From positions 1 through 5,395 of the forward strand of contig DAOUDK010000154.1 of the NCBI GenBank assembly GCA_034431315.1: DNA of 5,395 bases, in the 5' to 3' direction. This document shows, one piece after another, positions 1 through 5,237 of the stretch. The translations under genes and the position numbers were made by a program. The DNA is from JAUWOY01 sp034431315. Lineage in GTDB: Bacteria > Chloroflexota > Anaerolineae > VGOG01. The notes below the pieces were generated by a model. The model saw only the letters and a program-made list of their open reading frames with translations, was not told the origin of the DNA and did not search any database. Position 1 is the first letter of the stretch. Each line of letters starts with the position of its first letter.

Positions 1-108
1 GTTGGGCGAGACCTCGTTGTCGCCCTCCACGATCTTCTTGCAGGTGATGCGGCCATCGCGGCCCACGCTGCGGTACTGGCATATCCTGTTCGTCAATTTG
101 CCCATCAT
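1..108 (-). CDS. Small Cys-containing protein, 3' end outside window (partial)
   Basis: The first 36 codons of an ORF read on the minus strand from ATG at 108-106; a second in-frame ATG follows directly at 105-103. A GAGGGAG ribosome-binding site at 114-120 sits 5 nt before the first ATG, which supports a real start. The visible peptide begins MMGKLTNRICQYRSV and has cysteines at residues 10 and 24, a basic stretch around the second Cys (CKK), and then an acidic/polar segment ending EVSPN. The two cysteines could belong to a metal-binding or Cys-rich small domain, but too little is visible to say. The start lies only 17 nt after the lexA1 stop with no terminator between them, so it is probably co-transcribed with lexA1 and under SOS control. 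I do not recognise the family and assign no function. Confidence 0.6.
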   Translation of the reverse strand, partial: MMGKLTNRICQYRSVGRDGRITCKKIVEGDNEVSPN

Positions 109-125
109 CACCACTCCCTCTTGAC

Positions 126-737
126 TCATACCACCCGACGGATCACAGCCATGACCTTGCCCTGGATCTCCACGTTGACGGGAGGGACGAAGAGTGGCCC
201 CACTTTCGGATTGGCGGGCTGCAGGCGCACCCGTTCGCTTTCTGGATAGAACCTCTTCAGAGTGGTCTCGTTCCTGTCCTTCAGCCTCACCGCCACCATC
301 TCGCCCACCTCAGCCACCGCTTGATGCCTCATCACCACGATGTCCCCGTCGTTGATCAAGGCATCAATCATCGAGTCCCCTTTCACCCGCAGAGCATACA
401 AGCCGTCCTGCTTCTGGACGATGTCGGGAGTCAGCTCGATCTCCTCATGCTCATCATCGGAGAAGGAGATGGGCTCCGCGCTGGCGGCGATCTGTCCCAG
501 CAGAGGCACCTTGAAGCTCCTGAGACCATCGAGGAGCTTGATCCCGCGCGGGGTGTCGGGTTCTCGTTCGATCACGCCCTTCCGCTCCAAAGCTTTAAGG
601 TGGTGGTTGACCAGAGACTTGGTGCTCATCTTCAAGCCCTGGCGGATCTCCTCGTGGGTGGGAGGGTACCTGTTTTCACCAATGAAGACTGTGATGAAGC
701 TGTGTATTTCCTTTTGACGTTGGCTCAAGTTTTTCAT
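126..737 (-). CDS. lexA: LexA-type SOS repressor, paralogue 1, non-canonical cleavage site
   Basis: A 203-aa protein, close to the usual LexA length of about 200-205. Residues 4-68 form the winged helix-turn-helix: LSQRQKEI start, YPPT at 24-27, recognition helix near 38-49, and the RKGVIERE and PRGIKLL wing. Residues 76-203 are the S24 LexA/UmuD-like autoprotease domain with catalytic Ser122 (KGDSMID) and Lys161 (TTLKRFY). The family normally cuts itself at Ala-Gly when RecA filaments form. Here the site reads IAASAEP (83-89), so the Gly is lost and one residue is added. The start at 737 is chosen because AAAGGAG lies 9 nt upstream (747-753). The open frame extends to 827, but that extension runs through the promoter and both operators. 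The gene is autoregulated through two SOS boxes. The C-terminal half closely resembles the neighbouring LexA2; the DNA-binding halves differ more. Confidence 0.94.
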   Translation of the reverse strand: MKNLSQRQKEIHSFITVFIGENRYPPTHEEIRQGLKMSTKSLVNHHLKALERKGVIEREPDTPRGIKLLDGLRSFKVPLLGQIAASAEPISFSDDEHEEIELTPDIVQKQDGLYALRVKGDSMIDALINDGDIVVMRHQAVAEVGEMVAVRLKDRNETTLKRFYPESERVRLQPANPKVGPLFVPPVNVEIQGKVMAVIRRVV

Positions 738-758
738 GGGCTGCAACTCCTTTCCAAA

Positions 759-780
759 AACTAGAACGCATGTTCTAGTT
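759..780. promoter_or_regulatory. SOS box (LexA operator) 2 of lexA1, extended palindrome
   Basis: A 22-bp inverted repeat with perfect 9-bp arms, AACTAGAAC and GTTCTAGTT, around the core GCAT. The inner GAACGCATGTTC (764-775) matches the Gram-positive GAAC-N4-GTTC SOS operator. It overlaps the region just downstream of the expected transcription start (about 776), where a bound repressor would block initiation or clearance. Its centre is 28 bp from that of the first operator. Confidence 0.85.
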
Positions 781-782
781 AT

Positions 783-811
783 ATTATACCAGAACATGCG
801 TTCTATGTCAA
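783..811 (-). promoter_or_regulatory. lexA1 promoter
   Basis: On the minus strand a perfect -35 TTGACA (806-811) and a perfect -10 TATAAT (783-788) are separated by 17 bp. Transcription should start near 776, giving a leader of about 40 nt before the lexA1 ATG. The spacer is largely an SOS box, so this strong promoter should be shut while repressor is bound. Confidence 0.92.
792..803. promoter_or_regulatory. SOS box (LexA operator) 1 of lexA1
   Basis: GAACATGCGTTC on the plus strand (GAACGCATGTTC on the minus) lies wholly inside the 17-bp spacer of the lexA1 promoter. It keeps the GAAC-N4-GTTC core and is flanked by A and T, which extends the symmetry to 14 bp. Repressor here would cover the promoter directly. 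The same 12-mer occurs at the other two operators. Confidence 0.92.
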
Positions 812-813
812 GG

Positions 814-841
814 GGGAATCCCCACAAAATGCGGGTTTCCC
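814..841 (-). other. Imperfect hairpin between lexA2 and lexA1
   Basis: On the minus strand, GGGAAACCC (841-833) and GGGGATTCCC (823-814) can pair with one A-A mismatch around a 9-nt loop. It begins about 20 nt after the lexA2 stop and ends just before the lexA1 -35 box. No T-run follows, so it is at best a weak terminator, and transcripts from lexA2 may continue into lexA1. Confidence 0.3.
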
Positions 842-861
842 GAATATTTTAAGGTTGGGTT

Positions 862-1509
862 TCAGTCCAGTTGGCGGATTACAAGAACCACCTTTCCTTG
901 AATTTCCACATTGGCTGGGTGAACGTAGATGGGTTGCATGGTTGGGTTTGCTGGCTGGAGGCGCACCTGTCCCTCCTCCAGGTAGAAACGCTTCAGGGTG
1001 GTCTCCTTCTCGTCCTTCAGCCAGACAGCCACCAGTTCGCCGTTCGCTGCCTCCTCCTGGTGCTTCATGACCACGATGTCCCCGTCGTGGATCAGGGCAT
1101 CAACCATCGAGTTTCCCCGCACCTGCAAAGCGTAGATGCCCTCCTCTCTCCCGATGATGTCACGGGTCAGCTCGATAGTCTCGTAACCAAAGGGCGGGAG
1201 ATCGCTGTCCGGGATGGGGATGGGCTCGCCAGCGGCGATGCGCCCCAGCAGGGGGATGCTGATGACGTCATGTCTCGCCTTGGAAGCTCCCGCTCCGGAT
1301 CCTTCCACCAGCCTCAGCCCCCGGGAGATAGTCTTATCCCGAGCGATGTAGCCCTTCTTCGCAAGGACGTCCAGATTGTAGCTAACCACCGATGTCGAAG
1401 AGATGCCTACTGCTGTGCCTATCTCGCGGATGGTGGGGGGATACTCGTTCTCACGAGTAAAATCCCCCAAGAAGCTGAGGATCTTCTTTTGACGCTCTGA
1501 CAAAGCCAT
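862..1509 (-). CDS. lexA: LexA SOS repressor, paralogue 2, canonical
   Basis: A 215-aa LexA with all family hallmarks. The winged helix-turn-helix spans about residues 3-67 (LSERQKKIL, YPPTIREI, recognition region ISSTSVVSYNL, RGLRLV). A Gly/Ala/Ser-containing linker follows at 70-80. The S24 peptidase domain (85-215) has an intact scissile Ala93-Gly94 in RIAAGEPIP, catalytic Ser134 (RGNSMVD) and Lys173 (TTLKRFY). It should repress DNA-damage genes and cleave itself when stimulated by RecA. The ATG at 1509 is chosen because AGGAGGAGG lies 6 nt upstream (1516-1524); extension to 1611 would translate the promoter. It is slightly longer than typical LexA because of the linker and a longer segment after the cleavage site. 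It lies upstream of lexA1, in the same orientation, with its own promoter and single operator. Of the two it is the better candidate for the ordinary, cleavable SOS repressor. Confidence 0.95.
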   Translation of the reverse strand: MALSERQKKILSFLGDFTRENEYPPTIREIGTAVGISSTSVVSYNLDVLAKKGYIARDKTISRGLRLVEGSGAGASKARHDVISIPLLGRIAAGEPIPIPDSDLPPFGYETIELTRDIIGREEGIYALQVRGNSMVDALIHDGDIVVMKHQEEAANGELVAVWLKDEKETTLKRFYLEEGQVRLQPANPTMQPIYVHPANVEIQGKVVLVIRQLD

Positions 1510-1542
1510 GATCTGCCTCCTCCTGAAGTCTACGTCAACCCA

Positions 1543-1571
1543 ATTATACACGAACATGCGTTCTATGTCAA
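1543..1571 (-). promoter_or_regulatory. lexA2 promoter
   Basis: On the minus strand a perfect -35 TTGACA (1566-1571) and -10 TATAAT (1543-1548) have a 17-bp spacer. It differs from the lexA1 promoter at only two or three spacer positions. The expected transcription start is near 1536, about 27 nt before the ATG. The site lies 46 bp beyond the stop of the upstream protease gene. Confidence 0.92.
1552..1563. promoter_or_regulatory. SOS box (LexA operator) of lexA2
   Basis: GAACATGCGTTC on the plus strand is the same 12-mer, in the same orientation and promoter position, as operator 1 of lexA1. It lies entirely within the -35/-10 spacer. No second box is visible downstream, unlike at lexA1. Confidence 0.92.
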
Positions 1572-1617
1572 ATCGCAAAAGGCGTGAAGAGGAGCGGTGG
1601 CTCATCTGCAAACCCGA

Positions 1618-3666
1618 TCACTCCCCTGGAGCCGGCTCGATGGAGTATTCGTAGCTGGCCAGTTCAGTGGTGACTGGGGCCAGACCCGAGACGACCAGCA
1701 CGGCTCGCTCCATCCCCTTCCCCAGGCCCTCCACCACCAGGCGGCCAGCCTGAGCTCCGTCCAGCTCCATGCGCCGCACCCTCACGTCTGGGCCAAGCTC
1801 GATGAGTTGCACCAGGAACCACTGAGGCAAGATGTTGTCGGTGCGGATGAATCCCTCGGCTACCCACTGGTCGTCGCCTCTTGCATCATACAAATAGCCC
1901 AGTTCGGGGATGGCGATGTCATCTACGCAGAAGCCAACCCGGTTCACGGCGCCGTCGGTGATGTATTCAAACCGCAGCAGAATCTCCTGGCCGACGTAGG
2001 GGGTTAAATCTATCTCCTCTTCAACCCAGTTGGGCGCCCCGTCAGCCGCCCCTGATTGCCCCGTGTAGGCCTGGCCAAAGCTGTTGCCGTTGGGATTAGA
2101 GTCCGTAGTATAGCGGCCTGTCAGAATATCCCAGGTCTGGCCCCCGTCGGTCGAAACCTCAATGTAGGCGTAGTCCCAGTCCTCCTCAATGTCATACCAG
2201 AGCCAGGCTTTCAGGGTGGCTTGCGATAGCCCCGTCAAGTCAAAGGCCCGCGTCAGGGTCATGTTGCTGTTGTCACCACGATTAGACCACCAGAGATGCT
2301 TTCCACTGTGAGGATCGTTGGGAACCAGCTTCACCTCTGTTGAGCCGGCGAATGAGAGGACTAGATCTCCCTCCCCTCGCAACTCGATGTAGTCAGTCCC
2401 ATACTGGTGGACGGTGGTGGAGCGCTGGGCAGGATAGTCAGCGTGGATCTGGTCGAGATAAGCTGGGCCGACGGTCAGGTCTCGGTACCCGTAGCGGCCA
2501 TCTGCCAGCTCGACATTATCAAGATAGTTAGCGATCAGCCAGTCGGCGAAGACGTCGTCGAAAGTTAGCCCATATTCAGCGAGAATGGCTTCGAAGCCGG
2601 CTGTGCCATTGGCTTGGTGCGAGACCACTGTGCGCAGGGCTTGATCGCCGAATCGCTCCAGGAAATAGGCTGCGAAGAGGAAGCTCGCCCCATAGTTGGC
2701 CGATGTCTGGCCAGGGCTGCCAGGCCAGGACGTGAGTTGCGTATCGGGGGTGCGGCTGAAAGCGCGATCAATTCCTCTCACAGCATAGCCGTTGAGATAA
2801 GAAGCCAACTCCGAGAAGCCCTCGTTGACCCAGGTATCCTCATCGCGATCAACCGCCCAATGGATCATGTGCTGGAACTCATGGGCCAGGACGCTCTCGT
2901 ACGACTCTGTGCCCGGCTGCAACCTGTCCGAGTTAATATAGAACATCTCCCGCTCATTGGAGTAGGGATTAACCAGTTTGGAGTACTCATCGGTGTCCAA
3001 GTAGTATCCATTTACCGCGGATCCCATCCCACTAGTCTGGAGTATGTGAATGTGGGGGTCATTGTCCACGCCCGGCGTCCACTCGCTTCCGAAGAACTGC
3101 CGGTTGGTGGGATAGATTTGGCTTTCGAAACGCTCGGCCGATCTTTTCAGGGCCTCCTGATCGAAACTGGTACCTTCCTCCACCCACAGGTAGAGGTGAG
3201 GCGTCAGGTAGCTAAGGGTAGCCGTGGTGGTATGGTTAGTTGTAGTATCTACGTTTGCTACCCAAAAGATATCTTTGTCGCCCACGGCGTAGTGAGGTGG
3301 GGTATCGTTTACCACCAGGGGGATGGGCTGATCCAACTTCTTCAGGCGAGCGGTGAGAGCCACAAGGTCTCGTTCCGGAATTGAGGTTTCAGCCAAAAGC
3401 TGTTCAATGGAGCGCTCGGCCGGGGCCACAGGCGCGGGCGTGGGGGTGACAACGGGCATGGGAGTGGGTGTGAGGGTGTGCATGACCACGGGCACATGAG
3501 TGGGCGTGAGTGTGCGTATGACCACGGGGGTTGGCGTAGAGGCGGTCAGGAGATCATCTAACCGGGGTGCGAGCAGCACTACCACCCCCACGATTAGCAA
3601 GTTCAAGCAGCAACAGAGACAGAGTACGATGGCGACCACGATAGGGATGATCGAGCGGTTGTCCAA
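1618..3666 (-). CDS. Membrane-anchored zinc metalloprotease (HExxH) with InhA-like C-terminal domains
   Basis: A 682-aa predicted cell-surface protease. Residues 6-34 form one hydrophobic segment with clustered cysteines (LCLCCC), a signal anchor. Residues 43-83 are a Thr/Pro/Val stalk with a 12-residue repeat. The catalytic domain carries HEFQHMIH (262-269; His262 and His266 as zinc ligands, Glu263 as catalyst), then WVNEGFSELA. Glu282 there is the likely third ligand, giving a gluzincin layout with 15 residues between His266 and Glu282. The HEFQHM and NEGxSE pattern resembles M30 (hyicolysin-like) peptidases. Residues about 455-588 (WLWYDIEEDWDYAYIEVS, VDDIAIPE) look like the MAM-like beta-sandwich of immune inhibitor A proteases, and about 590-665 like its last domain (VAEGFIRTDNILPQ). 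The start is TTG with GGGA 7 nt upstream; no ATG is available nearby. It follows the NTPase gene by 12 nt, so the two are likely one operon. The substrate is unknown. Confidence 0.87.
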   Translation of the reverse strand: MDNRSIIPIVVAIVLCLCCCLNLLIVGVVVLLAPRLDDLLTASTPTPVVIRTLTPTHVPVVMHTLTPTPMPVVTPTPAPVAPAERSIEQLLAETSIPERDLVALTARLKKLDQPIPLVVNDTPPHYAVGDKDIFWVANVDTTTNHTTTATLSYLTPHLYLWVEEGTSFDQEALKRSAERFESQIYPTNRQFFGSEWTPGVDNDPHIHILQTSGMGSAVNGYYLDTDEYSKLVNPYSNEREMFYINSDRLQPGTESYESVLAHEFQHMIHWAVDRDEDTWVNEGFSELASYLNGYAVRGIDRAFSRTPDTQLTSWPGSPGQTSANYGASFLFAAYFLERFGDQALRTVVSHQANGTAGFEAILAEYGLTFDDVFADWLIANYLDNVELADGRYGYRDLTVGPAYLDQIHADYPAQRSTTVHQYGTDYIELRGEGDLVLSFAGSTEVKLVPNDPHSGKHLWWSNRGDNSNMTLTRAFDLTGLSQATLKAWLWYDIEEDWDYAYIEVSTDGGQTWDILTGRYTTDSNPNGNSFGQAYTGQSGAADGAPNWVEEEIDLTPYVGQEILLRFEYITDGAVNRVGFCVDDIAIPELGYLYDARGDDQWVAEGFIRTDNILPQWFLVQLIELGPDVRVRRMELDGAQAGRLVVEGLGKGMERAVLVVSGLAPVTTELASYEYSIEPAPGE
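3430..3525 (-). repeat. 36-bp in-frame tandem repeat coding the Thr/Pro stalk
   Basis: Within the protease gene, residues 48-59 (VVIRTLTPTHVP) and 60-71 (VVMHTLTPTPMP) are two copies of a 12-residue unit. A degenerate third copy begins VVTPTPAP (72-79). The DNA repeat is 36 bp per unit. It encodes the extended linker between the membrane anchor and the catalytic domain. Being in frame and tandem, it is prone to length change by slippage without loss of the reading frame. Confidence 0.75.
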
Positions 3667-3678
3667 GATGAGTTCCCT

Positions 3679-4191
3679 TTACTCGAGCGAATCCAAAACC
3701 TGCTGGGCTATTTTATCGCGATTGGCTTGGGTGACCTCGATAACGGTTACCTGGGGCAAAGCCTTGACGCTGTCGGCCCAGGGGTGAGACGCCAGGGTGA
3801 TGGTCCCCAGAACGGGCTTATCGCTGTGGACGGCTTCCCAGACCGCATCCCTGAAGGCCTGGGAAAAAAGCTCCATTTTGCCGATCTCGTCAATGACCAC
3901 GTAGTCCTTCTGGGCCAGGGCCTCTCGAATGGCCGCCACGCCTATGCCCTCCAGGTCTGTCAGCTTGACCCCGTACTTGCTGACCCGCATCCAGCTCTTG
4001 ATGCCCACGTGGGCCAGAATACCCTCCCGCCCGTCCAGGGTCACGATTTTGAACCCTTGCCGCCGGCCCCGCTCCCTCATCTCCTCGGTATAGAAGCCGC
4101 CTGCCTGGCCGGGCAGAGTCCTCACCACGTCCTTGATGATGGTCGTTTTGCCTACCCGAGGCCGGCCCGTCAACAGAATAGTCTTGCCCAT
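3679..4191 (-). CDS. THEP1-family nucleoside-triphosphatase
   Basis: A 170-aa P-loop NTPase of the THEP1/NTPCR type, usual length about 170-190. The Walker A motif is GRPRVGKTT (9-17), at the extreme N-terminus as is normal for the family. GGFYTEEMRERGRRQGFKI (31-49) is the characteristic family segment after the P-loop. The Walker B motif is YVVIDEIGKMEL (97-108), with Asp101 and Glu102. Family members hydrolyse NTPs with low specificity; the physiological role is not settled. The start at 4191 is chosen because it puts the P-loop at residue 9. The open frame reaches 4242, but that extension crosses the -10 box. No Shine-Dalgarno sequence precedes the ATG. It is the first gene of a likely operon with the metalloprotease; a functional link between them is not evident. 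The Arg in place of the common second Gly of Walker A (PRVGK versus PGVGK) is still within GxxxxGK[ST]. Confidence 0.88.
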   Translation of the reverse strand: MGKTILLTGRPRVGKTTIIKDVVRTLPGQAGGFYTEEMRERGRRQGFKIVTLDGREGILAHVGIKSWMRVSKYGVKLTDLEGIGVAAIREALAQKDYVVIDEIGKMELFSQAFRDAVWEAVHSDKPVLGTITLASHPWADSVKALPQVTVIEVTQANRDKIAQQVLDSLE

Positions 4192-4200
4192 GATGGGGTC

Positions 4201-4229
4201 AGTATACCACAGATTGGCGACATTGCAAA
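4201..4229 (-). promoter_or_regulatory. Promoter of the NTPase-protease operon (leaderless type)
   Basis: On the minus strand the extended -10 TGG-TATACT (hexamer 4201-4206) lies 17 bp from a weak -35 TTTGCA (4224-4229). The expected start at about 4194-4195 leaves only 3-4 nt before the ATG at 4191, so translation would begin with essentially no leader. The absence of a ribosome-binding site fits this. Confidence 0.7.
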
Positions 4230-4245
4230 CTTCGGCCCTCATAAT

Positions 4246-4273
4246 TTGAGCTTTTGACAGGGTGTGATATAAT
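4246..4273 (+). promoter_or_regulatory. Methyltransferase promoter
   Basis: A perfect -10 TATAAT (4268-4273) with an upstream TG (4265-4266, extended -10) is 16 bp from a TTGAGC -35 (4246-4251). Transcription should begin near 4280, about 10 bp before the perfect parS. A leader of about 64 nt then contains both parS repeats. The -35 box is only 16 bp from that of the divergent NTPase promoter, so the two polymerases would compete for or share the same short stretch. Confidence 0.78.
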
Positions 4274-4289
4274 ATGGGGCGAGAAGAAC

Positions 4290-4305
4290 TGTTTCACGTG
4301 AAACA
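4290..4305. promoter_or_regulatory. parS: parS centromere-like site 1 (perfect palindrome)
   Basis: TGTTTCACGTGAAACA is a perfect 16-bp palindrome and matches the widely conserved bacterial chromosomal parS (consensus TGTTNCACGTGAAACA), the loading site for the ParB CTPase clamp. It lies between the methyltransferase promoter and its coding region, not within a gene. ParB loaded here would slide outward over both divergent promoters. No parA or parB gene is in the window. Confidence 0.88.
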
Positions 4306-4339
4306 CTCCGAATAATTGTTTCATGTGAAACATTCGGAG
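4306..4339 (+). other. Leader hairpin that would pair with the Shine-Dalgarno sequence
   Basis: In the predicted transcript, CTCCGAA (4306-4312) can pair with TTCGGAG (4333-4339). After a 4-nt bulge (TAAT, 4313-4316), TGTTTC (4317-4322) pairs with GAAACA (4327-4332) around a 4-nt loop. The 3' arm contains GGAG of the ribosome-binding site (GGAGG, 4336-4340). The fold would therefore hide the site where ribosomes bind. The inner stem is the parS-like repeat; the outer arms are additional symmetry not required by parS. Confidence 0.5.
4317..4332. promoter_or_regulatory. parS: parS-like site 2 (one mismatch)
   Basis: TGTTTCATGTGAAACA differs from site 1 only by T for C at position 8, in the central CG. 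Both 7-bp arms are intact. The sites are 27 bp apart, centre to centre. The central change may weaken ParB binding; alternatively the copy may be kept for its RNA hairpin. Confidence 0.62.
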
Positions 4340-4343
4340 GACT

Positions 4344-5231
4344 ATGGCTGAGATCTGCGATTACGAAGGCAGTACGTATCGTACCGACTTTTGGGAGGGA
4401 AAGGGGCGGGAATACGAGCACCTGGCGGAACGAATTGCCCTGCGCAAGCTCCTGCCTCCTGCTGGCACCCGCCTGATGGAAATCGGGGCTGGTTTCGGCC
4501 GCCTGGTAGACCTGTACGACGGCTACCAGCAAGTCGTCCTGCTGGACTACTCCAAATCCATGCTGCGCCAGGCCCAGGAGCGATTGGGGCGAAGTGGGAA
4601 GTACATCTACGTCGCCGCCGACCTGTACGCTATGCCCTTCGTTGATTCCCTCTTCGACACCACAGTGACGGTGCGGGTGCTGCATCACGTGCAGAACATC
4701 CCCGCCGCTTTCCAGGAGATTCAGCGGGTGCTCAAGGGAGGGGGAGTCTACGTGTTGGAGTACGCCAACAAACGCCACCTGAAGGCCGTCCTGCGATACC
4801 TGCTGGGCCGCCAAAGCTGGAGTCCCTTCGCCCTTGAGCCTTACGAGTTCGTCGAGCTCAACTACGACTTCCATCCGGCCTGGATGGAGGCTAGCCTGAG
4901 AGAGGCTGGTTTCGCCATCGGGCGGGAACTGGCGGTATCTTCCTTTCGCCTCCCTCTCGTGAAGCGCCTCATCCCCCCCCGCTCCCTGGCCGCTTTGGAT
5001 GGGCTGCTGCAGGGGCCCACAGCGCCGTTGAAGCTTGCCCCCAGCGCCTTCGTTCGGGCCAGAGCAGAAAAGGAGAATGCCCAAGCCGAAAGTCGAGGCT
5101 TCTTCCGCTGCCCAAGCTGTCACAGAACCGACCTGGTCGAGGTGGAGGAGATATTGACCTGTCGCGGTTGCGGCCGAGGGTGGGCCATAGACGACGGCAT
5201 CTACGACTTCAAAGAGCCTGTTGCTTCTTGA
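4344..5231 (+). CDS. Class I SAM-dependent methyltransferase with C-terminal zinc ribbon
   Basis: A 295-aa soluble protein. Residues about 40-140 form a Rossmann-type methyltransferase domain of the Methyltransf_11 kind. Motif I is LMEIGAGFGR (44-53). The acidic end of strand 2 is LLDYS (66-70; Asp68 likely touches the SAM ribose). AADLYAMPF (91-99) has Asp93 near the adenine. The RVLHHV (111-116) and RVLKGGGVYVLEY (128-140) segments complete the fold. Residues 255-288 carry a zinc ribbon with Cys256-x2-Cys259 and Cys273-x2-Cys276, in the style of Trm112-like C-terminal domains. The substrate cannot be told from the sequence; the ribbon suggests a macromolecule or a metal-stabilised fold. GGAGG at 4336-4340 is only 3 nt from the ATG. 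The gene is divergent from the NTPase operon and preceded by two parS-type repeats, which suggests that ParB or RNA structure may influence its expression. Confidence 0.9.
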   Translation: MAEICDYEGSTYRTDFWEGKGREYEHLAERIALRKLLPPAGTRLMEIGAGFGRLVDLYDGYQQVVLLDYSKSMLRQAQERLGRSGKYIYVAADLYAMPFVDSLFDTTVTVRVLHHVQNIPAAFQEIQRVLKGGGVYVLEYANKRHLKAVLRYLLGRQSWSPFALEPYEFVELNYDFHPAWMEASLREAGFAIGRELAVSSFRLPLVKRLIPPRSLAALDGLLQGPTAPLKLAPSAFVRARAEKENAQAESRGFFRCPSCHRTDLVEVEEILTCRGCGRGWAIDDGIYDFKEPVAS

Positions 5232-5237
5232 GTTCTC

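Noticed and set aside
738..827. Upstream extension of lexA1 (start at 827)
   Set aside because: The extra codons translate the -35, -10 and both SOS boxes. The similar peptides DIERMFWYN and DIERMFVYN in the two lexA extensions are only the shared promoter read as codons.
1510..1611. Upstream extension of lexA2 (start at 1611)
   Set aside because: It crosses the lexA2 promoter and operator, and a strong AGGAGGAGG precedes the ATG at 1509.
1572..1617. Terminator between the protease gene and the lexA2 promoter
   Set aside because: Only a 4-bp GAGC/GCTC stem is visible and there is no T-run, so read-through into lexA2 cannot be excluded.
2614..3384. Open frame of 256 codons on the plus strand
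   Set aside because: It lies wholly opposite the metalloprotease catalytic region, where the minus strand has HExxH and conserved domains. No promoter or ribosome-binding site was seen.
4254..4259. Perfect TTGACA as the -35 of the methyltransferase promoter
   Set aside because: It is only 8 bp from TATAAT (4268-4273), and no -10 lies 16-18 bp downstream. TTGAGC at 4246-4251 with the extended -10 fits better.
4290..4332. Palindromes as the operator of a local transcription factor
   Set aside because: The first repeat matches parS at all 16 positions and no regulator gene is adjacent to it, so parS is the simpler reading. A dual role is not excluded.
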